Part shown: positions 5,831 to 13,273 of the stretch, in pieces
How positions within the stretch are numbered: the first letter of the stretch is position 1
Layout of the letters: each line of letters starts with the position of its first letter
NCBI GenBank assembly: GCA_036001225.1
Contig: DASYUM010000003.1
Location: 1-14,302 of the forward strand
DNA length: 14,302 nucleotides
Direction: 5' to 3'
Origin: DASYUM01 sp036001225
GTDB taxonomy: Bacteria > Methylomirabilota > Methylomirabilia > Rokubacteriales > DASRDR01
The notes under the pieces: model-generated
Database searches by the model: none
Seen by the model: only the letters and a program-made list of their open reading frames with translations
What the model was told of the DNA's origin: nothing
Translations under genes and position numbers: made by a program

Positions 5831-6262
5831 TCAGGCCGGCCGGCGGCCTTCCAGCTCGGCGATCCGGCGGCGGAGCCCTTGCTCTTCCTCCCAGCGCGCC
5901 GTCTCGTCGCGGACGAAGGCGGCGATGCCGGTCACGCGCCCTTCCGCATCGGCCAGGAGCGCGACCGTGAAGGCGATGGACACCCGCCGGCCGTCCTTCC
6001 GCAGCGCGGGGACTCGCAGGACGTCGGCGCCGTAGCGGGTCTGGCCCGTGCGCATGACCTCCCGGTAACCGGCCCAGTGCCGCTCGCGGAAGCGCTCGGG
6101 GATGATCAGGTCGAGCGATTGACCCACGGCCTCCGCCGCCGTGTGCCCGAACACGCGCTCGGCCGCCGGGTTCCAGAGGCGGATCCGCCCCTCGGGATCG
6201 GCCACGACGATGGCATCCCCGGCCACCCGAACCAGGACCTCCAGGTCGATCGGCGTCGCCAT
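5831..6262 (-). CDS. Single-domain PAS sensor protein
   Basis: The 143 residues hold one PAS domain (about 8-121). Typical features are DAIVVADPEGRIRLWNPAAE (16-35), VFGHTAAEAVGQSL (37-50), the helix-rich RFRERHWAGYREVM (57-70) and a closing strand RVTGIAAFVRDET (109-121). A charged, probably coiled-coil tail (ARWEEEQGLRRRIAELEGRR) follows, where a kinase, cyclase or other output domain would normally attach, but the protein ends there. It is therefore a stand-alone sensor or dimerisation module that must signal through a partner. The ATG at 6262 has GAGAGG (6268-6273) five bases upstream. It is the first gene of a two-gene operon with the FGE-fold protein and is divergent from the sugar kinase operon. 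The ligand (flavin, haem or a small metabolite) cannot be deduced. Confidence 0.88.
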   Translation of the reverse strand: MATPIDLEVLVRVAGDAIVVADPEGRIRLWNPAAERVFGHTAAEAVGQSLDLIIPERFRERHWAGYREVMRTGQTRYGADVLRVPALRKDGRRVSIAFTVALLADAEGRVTGIAAFVRDETARWEEEQGLRRRIAELEGRRPA

Positions 6263-6317
6263 GTGCGCCTCTCGTCCATTCTACACAGCGGCCGGCTGGT
6301 CAGCGACAGCTTCGCCT

Positions 6318-6444
6318 GCTAGGAGTTTGTCGGCATAACCTGGCGCTGACACCGAGCGCGTGGTGCATCCACGAGTACTCCGAGCGGCGGCTTCGCCGCC
6401 GCCACGACGGGGGGGCATCGGGGGGTCTTCCGAGACCCCCCCGA
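6318..6444 (+). repeat. Palindromic intergenic element, copy B
   Basis: This is the second copy of the element at 348-480, in the same orientation. It begins with GCTAGGAGTTTGTCGGCAT (6318-6336), has a non-conserved spacer of similar length, then a perfect 8-bp stem GCGGCGGC/GCCGCCGC around TTC (6384-6402). It ends with a G/C-rich stem (6420-6427/6434-6441) around TTCCGA, extendable by TC/GA with one bulged C. The small middle hairpin of copy A is missing. It ends 29 bases before the kinase ATG, so the last stem may lie in the leader of the sugar kinase operon. The rest of 6263-6473 shows only weak promoter-like boxes, for example TAGAAT at 6278-6283 on the minus strand. Confidence 0.7.
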
Positions 6445-6473
6445 AATGATCTAGGATGAGCGGGAGTGCCGGC

Positions 6474-7982
6474 ATGGGAGCCCCGCGCGCCGTCGAGCCT
6501 CCGTTCATCGTAACGGTCGATGTCGGCTCCTCGTCGGTCCGGGCGCTCTGCTTCGACGCGCGTGGCCGCGCGTTGCCGGTGGAGCACCAGCAGGATTACG
6601 AGCCCGAGACGACCCCGGACGGCGGCGTCGAGTTCGACCCCGAGCGTCTCGTTCGCCTGACGGGCGAGACCCTCGACGGCGTCGTGGCCGACCTGGGACC
6701 ACGGGCCGACGGCGTGGCGGCCGTCGCGATCAGCACCTTCTGGCACACCGTCCTGGGAGTCGGGGCCGACGGCCGGGCTCGGACGGCGCTCTACTCCTGG
6801 GCCGACACGCGGAGCGCCGAGTCGGTCGGCGTCCTGCGGGCGCGGCTCGACGAGAAGACCTACCACGCCCGCACGGGCTGCGTGTTCCACACCTCGTACC
6901 TGCCGGCCCGGATCCTCTGGCGCGCCACCGTGGATCCGGCCGGCTTCGCCGCGGTGCGGCGCTGGATGTCATTCGGCGAGTACCTCCAGCTCCGGCTCTT
7001 CGGCGAGACCCGCTGCAGCATCTCGATGGCGTCGGGGAGCGGCCTCTTCGACCAGCACGCCCTGAGGTGGGACGGTCCGGTGCTGGAGGCCATCGGTCTC
7101 ACGCCGGACCACCTGGCGCCGCTGACCGATCTCGACGCGCCCCTGTCCGGTCTCCGGCCGCCCTTCGCCGGGCGGTGGCCGGCGCTCGCCCGGCGGCCCT
7201 GGCTCCCGGCGCTCGGCGACGGCGCGTGCTCGAACATCGGGGCCGGCTGCCACGGGCCCGACCGCGTCGCGCTCATGGTCGGCACGTCGGGGGCGATGCG
7301 GGTCTGCTGGGAGACGGGCGCCGTGACGCCGCCGGCCGGTCTCTGGTGCTATCGGGTCGATCGACGCCGGATCCTGCTCGGCGGTGCGCTGTCGAACGGC
7401 GGCAGCGTCTATCACTGGTTGCGGGAGACGCTGCAGCTCGGCTCGCCCGACGCGATCGAGCGCGAGATCGCGGCCATGCCGCCCGACGGCCACGGCCTCA
7501 CCGTGCTCCCGTTCCTCGCCGGTGAGCGGAGCACGGGCTGGGTCGCCACGGCGCGAGCGGCCGTCGTCGGACTCTCGCTCGCCACCCAGCCGATCGAGAT
7601 CCTGCGGGCCGGGCTGGAGACGGTGGCGTACCGCTTTGCCCTCATCCACGCACGCCTCGCCGAGGCGTGCCCCCGCGGGGCCGAGATCGTGGCCACCGGC
7701 GGGGCGCTCCTCGCCTCTCCCGCCTGGACCCAGATCATGGCCGACGTCCTCGGGGTCCCGCTGCGGTCCTCGACGGAGGCGGAGGCCTCGAGCCGAGGCG
7801 CCGCCCTGCTCGCGCTCGAGGCGCTCGGGGCCCTGCCCTCGCTCGAGGCGGCGCCGGCCGGCTTCGGTCCCACCGTTCGACCCGACCCCGCGCGCCACGC
7901 GCACTATCGCCAGGGCCTCGCCCGGCACCGCCGGCTCTATGACCTTCTGATCCCGTTCTACGAAGAGAGGAGCAGCGGATGA
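6474..7982 (+). CDS. FGGY-family carbohydrate kinase, probably gluconokinase
   Basis: This is an ATP-dependent sugar kinase of the FGGY family. The 502 residues show the two actin-like ATPase domains: phosphate-1 loop TVDVGSSSVRA near 14-24, the catalytic-base aspartate in GDGACSN near D249, GTSGAMRV at 270-277, and the C-terminal signature ATGGALLASPAWTQIMAD at about 407-424. STFWHT, YSWADTRSAE and MSFGEYLQLRLFGE resemble FGGY gluconokinases more than glycerol or xylulose kinases. With pentose phosphate genes downstream, phosphorylation of gluconate to 6-phosphogluconate is the best guess. I chose the ATG at 6474 because GGGAG lies seven bases upstream. An ATG at 6456 would add six residues with no properly spaced ribosome-binding site. 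It heads a plus-strand operon and overlaps transketolase by four bases. Substrate is inferred, not proven. Confidence 0.9.
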   Translation: MGAPRAVEPPFIVTVDVGSSSVRALCFDARGRALPVEHQQDYEPETTPDGGVEFDPERLVRLTGETLDGVVADLGPRADGVAAVAISTFWHTVLGVGADGRARTALYSWADTRSAESVGVLRARLDEKTYHARTGCVFHTSYLPARILWRATVDPAGFAAVRRWMSFGEYLQLRLFGETRCSISMASGSGLFDQHALRWDGPVLEAIGLTPDHLAPLTDLDAPLSGLRPPFAGRWPALARRPWLPALGDGACSNIGAGCHGPDRVALMVGTSGAMRVCWETGAVTPPAGLWCYRVDRRRILLGGALSNGGSVYHWLRETLQLGSPDAIEREIAAMPPDGHGLTVLPFLAGERSTGWVATARAAVVGLSLATQPIEILRAGLETVAYRFALIHARLAEACPRGAEIVATGGALLASPAWTQIMADVLGVPLRSSTEAEASSRGAALLALEALGALPSLEAAPAGFGPTVRPDPARHAHYRQGLARHRRLYDLLIPFYEERSSG

Positions 7983-9985
7983 GCGGTTCCGACCTGGATA
8001 CCCTCTGCGTCAACACGATTCGCTTCCTGGCGGCCGACGCCGTCCAGAAGGCGAAGTCGGGGCATCCCGGGATGCCGATGGGCGCGGCGGCGATGGCCTA
8101 CGTCCTGTGGACCCGCTTCCTCCGGCACAACCCGGCGGACCCCACCTGGCCGGACCGGGACCGGTTCGTCCTCTCGGCGGGACACGGCTCGATGCTCCTC
8201 TACGCCCTCCTCCACCTGACGGGCTACGACCTCTCGCTAGACGAGCTCAAGCGCTTCCGCCAGTGGGGGTCGAAGACGCCGGGCCACCCGGAGTACGGGC
8301 TGACCCCGGGCGTCGACGCCACCACCGGCCCTCTCGGTCAGGGGCTGGGCAACGCGGTGGGCATGGCCATCGCCGAGCGGCACCTCGCGGCCCGGTTCAA
8401 CCGGCCGGAGCACACCATCGTCGAACACCACACCTACGCGATCTGCTCCGACGGCGACCTGATGGAAGGCGTGGCGGCCGAGGCCGTGTCGCTGGCCGGG
8501 CATCTCGGGCTCGGACGCCTCATCGTCCTCTACGATGACAACCTGGTCTCGCTGGCCGGCAAGGCCGCCCTGTCCTTTTCCGAAGACGTCCCGCGGCGGT
8601 TCGAGGGTTACGGCTGGCACACGCAGGTCGTCCCCGACGGGAACGACCTCGAGGCGGTCGACAAAGCCCTCCGCGGTGCGCAGGCCGAGGCGGAGCGGCC
8701 CTCGCTCATCGCCGTGCGCACCGTGATCGGCTACGGCGCGCCGAAGAAGCAGGGAACCCATGAGGCCCACGGGGAGCCGCTCGGGGAAGAGGAGCTCCGC
8801 GCCGCCAAGCAGGCGCTCGGCTGGCCGCTCGAGCCGAGCTTTCTCATCCCGGACGCGGCGCTGGCGCGCTTCCGCGAGGCGCGGGCGCGCGGGGCTCAGT
8901 GGCAGTCCGAGTGGCACGCGGGCTTCGAGGCCTACGCTCAGGCCCATTCCGAGCCGGCGGCGGCGTGGCGCGACGGACAGGCCGGCACCCTCACCGCCGG
9001 CTGGGACGCCACGCTGCCGGCGTTCGGACCCGAGACGCCGACCGCGACCCGCGACGCGAGCGGCGCCACGCTGGCCGCGGTCTCGCCGCGGCTGCCTGCG
9101 CTCATCGGCGGGGATGCCGACCTGGCCCCCTCGACCAAGACGCTCGTCAAGACCGCGGGCTCCTTCCTGCGCGGCAGCTACGACGGACGCCACATCCACT
9201 ACGGCGTCCGCGAGCACGCGATGGGCGCGATCAGTAACGGTCTTGCCTATCACGGCGGCCTCATCGTCTTCTGCGGGACGTTCTTCAACTTCTCGGACTA
9301 CATGCGCCCCGCCGTCCGCCTGGCCGCGCTGTCGGAGCTTCCCGTCATCTACGTCTGGACCCACGACTCGATCGGGCTCGGCGAGGACGGCCCCACCCAC
9401 CAGCCGATCGAGCAGCTGGCCGCGCTCCGGGCGATGCCGCACCTCGTGGTCATCCGGCCGGCCGACGCCAACGAGACGGTCGTCGCCTGGAAGGTGGCCC
9501 TGGCGCGGCGCCAGGGGCCGACGGCGCTCGTCCTGACCCGGCAGAAAGTTCCGGTGCTCGACCGCACCGTCCTGGCGCCGGCCGCGGGCCTGGCGCGAGG
9601 CGCCTACGTCCTGGCCGACGATGGTCCGGGCCCGCCCGACATCATCCTGATCGGGACCGGCTCGGAGGTCCAGCTCGTGGTGGCCGCCCAGGCGGCCCTC
9701 GCCAAGGACGGCGTGCGGGCCCGCGCGGTCAGCATGCCGTCCTGGGAGCTGTTCGCGGCCGAGCCGGCCGATTACCGCGAGGCGGTCCTCCCGCGGGACG
9801 TCGGGCGGCGGCTGGCCGTGGAGGCGGCCTCGCCCTTCGGCTGGGAGCGCTGGGTCGGCCCCGAGGGCGTCATCGTCGGGCTGAATCGCTACGGCGCGTC
9901 GGCCCCGGGCGAGGGCAACATGCGTGAGCTCGGCTTCACGACGGAGAACGTCGTGGCCCGGGCCCGCGCGCTGCTCGGACGCTGA
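7979..9985 (+). CDS. tkt: Transketolase
   Basis: This thiamine-diphosphate enzyme moves two-carbon units between ketose and aldose phosphates in the non-oxidative pentose phosphate pathway or the Calvin cycle. The 668 residues are full length. Landmarks are SGHPG with H29, SAGHG with H69, GHPE with H103, the cofactor- and metal-binding stretch SDGDLMEG (157-164) to YDDN (185-188), and H261 in the QGTHEAHG loop. In the pyrimidine-binding half come catalytic E412 in REHAMG, and H462 and H474 in the THDSIGLGEDGPTHQP segment. The C-terminal domain is complete. The ATG overlaps the kinase stop (ATGA) and has AGAGGAG six bases upstream (7966-7972). In this operon it links glycolytic intermediates to pentose phosphates beside isomerase and glucose-6-phosphate dehydrogenase. 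Confidence 0.97.
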   Translation: MSGSDLDTLCVNTIRFLAADAVQKAKSGHPGMPMGAAAMAYVLWTRFLRHNPADPTWPDRDRFVLSAGHGSMLLYALLHLTGYDLSLDELKRFRQWGSKTPGHPEYGLTPGVDATTGPLGQGLGNAVGMAIAERHLAARFNRPEHTIVEHHTYAICSDGDLMEGVAAEAVSLAGHLGLGRLIVLYDDNLVSLAGKAALSFSEDVPRRFEGYGWHTQVVPDGNDLEAVDKALRGAQAEAERPSLIAVRTVIGYGAPKKQGTHEAHGEPLGEEELRAAKQALGWPLEPSFLIPDAALARFREARARGAQWQSEWHAGFEAYAQAHSEPAAAWRDGQAGTLTAGWDATLPAFGPETPTATRDASGATLAAVSPRLPALIGGDADLAPSTKTLVKTAGSFLRGSYDGRHIHYGVREHAMGAISNGLAYHGGLIVFCGTFFNFSDYMRPAVRLAALSELPVIYVWTHDSIGLGEDGPTHQPIEQLAALRAMPHLVVIRPADANETVVAWKVALARRQGPTALVLTRQKVPVLDRTVLAPAAGLARGAYVLADDGPGPPDIILIGTGSEVQLVVAAQAALAKDGVRARAVSMPSWELFAAEPADYREAVLPRDVGRRLAVEAASPFGWERWVGPEGVIVGLNRYGASAPGEGNMRELGFTTENVVARARALLGR

Positions 9986-9989
9986 GCCG

Positions 9990-11738
9990 ATGAGCGCGGG
10001 GCTCGACGGCTTCCTCGCCACGCTCGGCCCGGCCGCCGAAGCGGCCCGGGCCACACTGGCCCGGCTCGATCGGGAGGGCTTCGTCAAACGCCTGTGGGCG
10101 CGCGATCCCGCCCTGTGGAAGGCGGAGGCCGAGCACCAGCGGGTCATCCGGAACCGCCTCGGCTGGCTCGACATCATCGAGCCGATGCGCCGCGAGGTCG
10201 GCGCCCTTCGCGCCTTCGCCGACGACGTGCGGGAGGCCGGTCTCACCCATGCCCTTCTCCTCGGGATGGGCGGCTCGAGCCTGGCGCCGGACGTGCTGCG
10301 GCTCGTCTTCGGCGGCCGGGGCCTCCCCGACCGCGCGCTCGACCTTCGCGTGCTCGACTCGACCGACCCCGCGGCCGTGGAGGCGACCGCGCGGGCGCTG
10401 CCTCTCGACCGGACGCTGCTCCTCGTCTCGACCAAGTCGGGAACGACGACGGAGACGCTGGCCTTCTACGCCGCCTTCCGCCAGCGCCTCGAGACGGTGC
10501 TCGGCGACCGGGCGGGCCGGCACTGCGTGGCCATCACGGATCCCGGCACGCCGCTCGAGCGCCTCGCGCGCGAGCAGGGCTTCCGGCATACCTTCCTCAA
10601 CGCCGCGGACATCGGCGGCCGGTACTCGGCGCTCACCTACGTCGGTCTGGTGCCGGCCGCCCTCCTGGGCCTCGACCTGAGCGCCCTCCTGGCGCGGGCC
10701 GAGGCGATGGCCTCCCGCTGCGGGGCGGATGTCCCGCCGGACGAGAACGAGGGCCTGCGTCTCGGCGTCGCGCTGGCCGAGCTCGCGCGCGCCGGGCGGG
10801 ACAAGGTGACGTTCCTCCTGTCCCCGGGCGTCGCCCCGTTCGCGGCCTGGGTCGAGCAGCTTCTCGCCGAGTCGACGGGCAAGGAGGGGCGGGGGCTGAT
10901 CCCCGTCGCCGACGAGACGCCCGGCCCGCCGGCCGTCTATGGCGGCGATCGTGTCTTCGTGGTCATGGGTCTCGCCCATGAGGCTGGACCGGTGGAGTAC
11001 GCGGCGGGGCCGCTGGCCGCCGCGGGCCATCCGGTGCTGCGGCTGACGCTCGCCGACCGCGCGGACCTGGCCGGCGAGTTCTTCCGGTGTGAGTTCGCGA
11101 CGGCGGTGGCCGGCGCGCTCCTCGGGATCGATCCCTTCGACGAGCCGAACGTCCAGGAGTCCAAGGACAACACGAGCCGTCTCCTCGACGAGTACGTGGC
11201 GCGGGGCCGCCTGCCGACCGAGGCGCCGACCTGGCAGGGCGACGGCCTCGCCGCCTATGTCGCCGCCGGGAGCCCCGCCGCGGTGCCGCGCGACCTTCCG
11301 GGTCTTCTGGCGGCGCACCTCCGCCAGCTCCGGCGCGGGCACTACCTCGCGCTCATGGCCTATGTGGCGCCCACCGAGGCGCACGGCCGGGCGCTCCAGG
11401 CCTTCCGCCACCGGCTGCGCGACCAGCTCCACGTGGCCACGACGCTCGGGTACGGCCCGCGCTTCCTCCACTCGACGGGGCAGCTCCACAAGGGCGGCCC
11501 CCGCACGGGCTGCTTCCTCCAGATCACCGCCGACGATGCCGCCGATCACGCGATCCCGGGCCGACCCTACAGCTTCGGGATCCTCAAGCAGGCGCAGGCC
11601 CTGGGCGACCTCGGGGCCCTCCGGGCCAAGGGGCTTCCCGTGCTTCGCCTTCATCTCTCGGGGGACGTCGGCCCCGGCCTCCAGCGCCTCATCGCGGCGG
11701 CCGAGGCGGCGGCGCTCGCGCCCATCCGCGAGCCATGA
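9990..11738 (+). CDS. pgi: Glucose-6-phosphate isomerase (Tal-Pgi-type, isomerase part only)
   Basis: This enzyme interconverts glucose-6-phosphate and fructose-6-phosphate. The 582 residues contain two SIS-type sugar-isomerase folds: GMGGSSLAPDV (92-102), STKSGTTTET (147-156), ESTGKEGRG with probable catalytic E294 (294-302), ESKDNTSRLL (390-399) and HSTGQLHKGG with H500 and K501 (494-503). The N-terminal stretch FVKRLWARDPALW to NRLGWL (31-60) and the C-terminal GCFLQITADD to VLRLHLSGDVG resemble the isomerase half of bifunctional transaldolase/phosphoglucose isomerases, but no transaldolase domain precedes it. The ATG at 9990 lies four bases after the transketolase stop. An in-frame ATG at 9924 would run far into transketolase and is unlikely. 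There is little ribosome-binding site, so translation is probably coupled. Confidence 0.94.
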   Translation: MSAGLDGFLATLGPAAEAARATLARLDREGFVKRLWARDPALWKAEAEHQRVIRNRLGWLDIIEPMRREVGALRAFADDVREAGLTHALLLGMGGSSLAPDVLRLVFGGRGLPDRALDLRVLDSTDPAAVEATARALPLDRTLLLVSTKSGTTTETLAFYAAFRQRLETVLGDRAGRHCVAITDPGTPLERLAREQGFRHTFLNAADIGGRYSALTYVGLVPAALLGLDLSALLARAEAMASRCGADVPPDENEGLRLGVALAELARAGRDKVTFLLSPGVAPFAAWVEQLLAESTGKEGRGLIPVADETPGPPAVYGGDRVFVVMGLAHEAGPVEYAAGPLAAAGHPVLRLTLADRADLAGEFFRCEFATAVAGALLGIDPFDEPNVQESKDNTSRLLDEYVARGRLPTEAPTWQGDGLAAYVAAGSPAAVPRDLPGLLAAHLRQLRRGHYLALMAYVAPTEAHGRALQAFRHRLRDQLHVATTLGYGPRFLHSTGQLHKGGPRTGCFLQITADDAADHAIPGRPYSFGILKQAQALGDLGALRAKGLPVLRLHLSGDVGPGLQRLIAAAEAAALAPIREP

Positions 11739-13273
11739 GGGAGGCCGGGCTCGAGCCGAACCCGCTCCGCGCCGGTCTCGACAGCGAGCGCGTTCCCGAT
11801 CCCTGCATCATGGTCATCTTCGGGGCGTCGGGGGACCTGACGCGCCGGAAGCTCCTCCCGGCCCTCCATGCCCTGGCCCTCGAGCACCGGCTGCCGGGCG
11901 GCTTCACGGTCGTCGGCGTGGCCCGCCGGCCCCTCAGCGACGACGACTTCCGGCGCCAGATGCGGGAAGCGGTCGTGGCCCACGGCCGGACGGGCGCGCC
12001 CGAGGCCGGGGAGTGGGAGGCGTTCGCCGAGAACGTCTTCTACGTCCCGCTGGAGTTCCAGGACACGGCCGGCTACGGTCGGCTGGCGGCGCGGCTCAGC
12101 GCGCTCGACGAGGAGCGAGGGACCCGCGGGAACTATCTCTTCTACCTGGCGACACCGCCCTCGGCGTACCCGGTGATCGTCCCCGCCCTCGGGCAGGCCG
12201 GTCTCGCCCGCAGTGATCACGCCTGGCGGCGCATCGTCATCGAGAAGCCGGTCGGCCACGACGCGGCGTCGGCCCGGGCGCTGAATCGCATGGTGGCCGA
12301 GTCCTTCGCGGAGTCCCAGGTCTACCGGATCGACCATTACCTCGGCAAGGAGACGGTCCAGAACATCCTGGTCTTCCGCTTCGCCAACGAGATCTTCGAG
12401 CCCTTGTGGAATCGCTCACACGTGGACCACGTCCAGATCACGGTGGCGGAGACGCTCGGCGTCGAGGGACGCGGCGGCTACTACGAGGAGGCGGGGGCGC
12501 TGCGCGACATGGTGCAGAACCACCTGCTTCAGCTCCTCTGCCTGGTCGCCATGGAGCCTCCGGTGACGTTCGCGGCGGACCACGTGCGCGACGAGAAGAC
12601 GAAGGCGCTTCGCGCGGTGCAGCCGATCCGGCCGGAGGAGGTGGACCGGCGCGCCGTGCGCGGGCAGTACGAGCGGGGCGCCATTCTCGGGAAGCCGGTG
12701 CCGGGCTACCGGGAAGAGCCTGACGTGGCGCCCGATTCGGTGACGGAGACCTACGCCGCGGTCCGGCTCGAGCTGGGCAACTGGCGCTGGGCGGGCGTGC
12801 CGTTCTATCTTCGGTCCGGGAAGCGGCTCAGCAAGCGCGCCTCCGAGATCGCGATCCAGTTCCGACAGCCTCCCCAGCTCCTCTACGGGGCCCGGGGGGG
12901 CGGCCTCCTCCCGAACGCGCTGGTCCTGCGCATCCAGCCGGACGAGGGCATCGCCCTTCGATTCGGCGCGAAGCTGCCGGTCCAGGATTTTCGCATCCGC
13001 CCGGTCACGATGGACTTCCGCTACGGCCGCTCCTTCGGCGTGGCGACGCCCGAGGCCTACGAGCGCCTCCTCCTCGACGCGATGCGGGGCGACGCCACTC
13101 TCTTCGCGCGACAGGACTGGATCGAGGCGGCCTGGGATCTGCTGGCCCCGATTCAGGCGGCCTGGGCCCAGGGGCCCCGGCCCAAGTTCCCGAACTATGC
13201 GGCCGGCAGCTGGGGGCCCCGCGAGGCCGACGAGCTCCTGGAGCGCGAGGGGCGGCGATGGCGGCGACTGTGA
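11735..13273 (+). CDS. zwf: Glucose-6-phosphate 1-dehydrogenase
   Basis: This enzyme oxidises glucose-6-phosphate to 6-phosphogluconolactone with NADP (or NAD), the entry step of the oxidative pentose phosphate pathway. The 512 residues are the usual length. An N-terminal Rossmann fold carries GASGDLTRRK (30-39), followed by EKPVG (170-174), the substrate signature RIDHYLGKE (198-206) with D200, H201 and K205, and H263 in DMVQNH. The H201-to-H263 distance of 62 equals that of the catalytic pair in the Leuconostoc enzyme (H178/H240). YLRSGK is at 358-363. The ATG overlaps the isomerase stop (ATGA) and no Shine-Dalgarno is visible, so translation is coupled. The opcA gene follows with a 16-base overlap, as expected where OpcA assists this enzyme. 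Confidence 0.97.
   Translation: MREAGLEPNPLRAGLDSERVPDPCIMVIFGASGDLTRRKLLPALHALALEHRLPGGFTVVGVARRPLSDDDFRRQMREAVVAHGRTGAPEAGEWEAFAENVFYVPLEFQDTAGYGRLAARLSALDEERGTRGNYLFYLATPPSAYPVIVPALGQAGLARSDHAWRRIVIEKPVGHDAASARALNRMVAESFAESQVYRIDHYLGKETVQNILVFRFANEIFEPLWNRSHVDHVQITVAETLGVEGRGGYYEEAGALRDMVQNHLLQLLCLVAMEPPVTFAADHVRDEKTKALRAVQPIRPEEVDRRAVRGQYERGAILGKPVPGYREEPDVAPDSVTETYAAVRLELGNWRWAGVPFYLRSGKRLSKRASEIAIQFRQPPQLLYGARGGGLLPNALVLRIQPDEGIALRFGAKLPVQDFRIRPVTMDFRYGRSFGVATPEAYERLLLDAMRGDATLFARQDWIEAAWDLLAPIQAAWAQGPRPKFPNYAAGSWGPREADELLEREGRRWRRL

Noticed and set aside
6278..6283. TAGAAT as a -10 box for the PAS gene
   Set aside because: No acceptable -35 at a normal distance, and a start seven bases downstream would cut into the GAGAGG ribosome-binding site.
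348..6444. Repeat copies A and B as a CRISPR or insertion sequence
   Set aside because: There are only two copies about 6 kb apart with no spacers, and no transposase or clear terminal inverted repeats in the window.
9924..9989. Upstream ATG extension of pgi
   Set aside because: It would overlap transketolase by 62 bases and add a sequence unlike the family; the ATG at 9990 is adjacent to the tkt stop and fits coupled translation.
8237..10435. Very long open frame (732 codons) antisense to transketolase and isomerase
   Set aside because: The plus strand encodes textbook transketolase and isomerase motifs. The antisense product is Arg/Gly/Ala-rich low-complexity sequence with no recognisable domain, typical of opposite-strand frames in high-GC DNA.
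9936..11654. Antisense open frame of 572 codons over pgi
   Set aside because: Same reason: a high-GC shadow of a gene with intact catalytic motifs.
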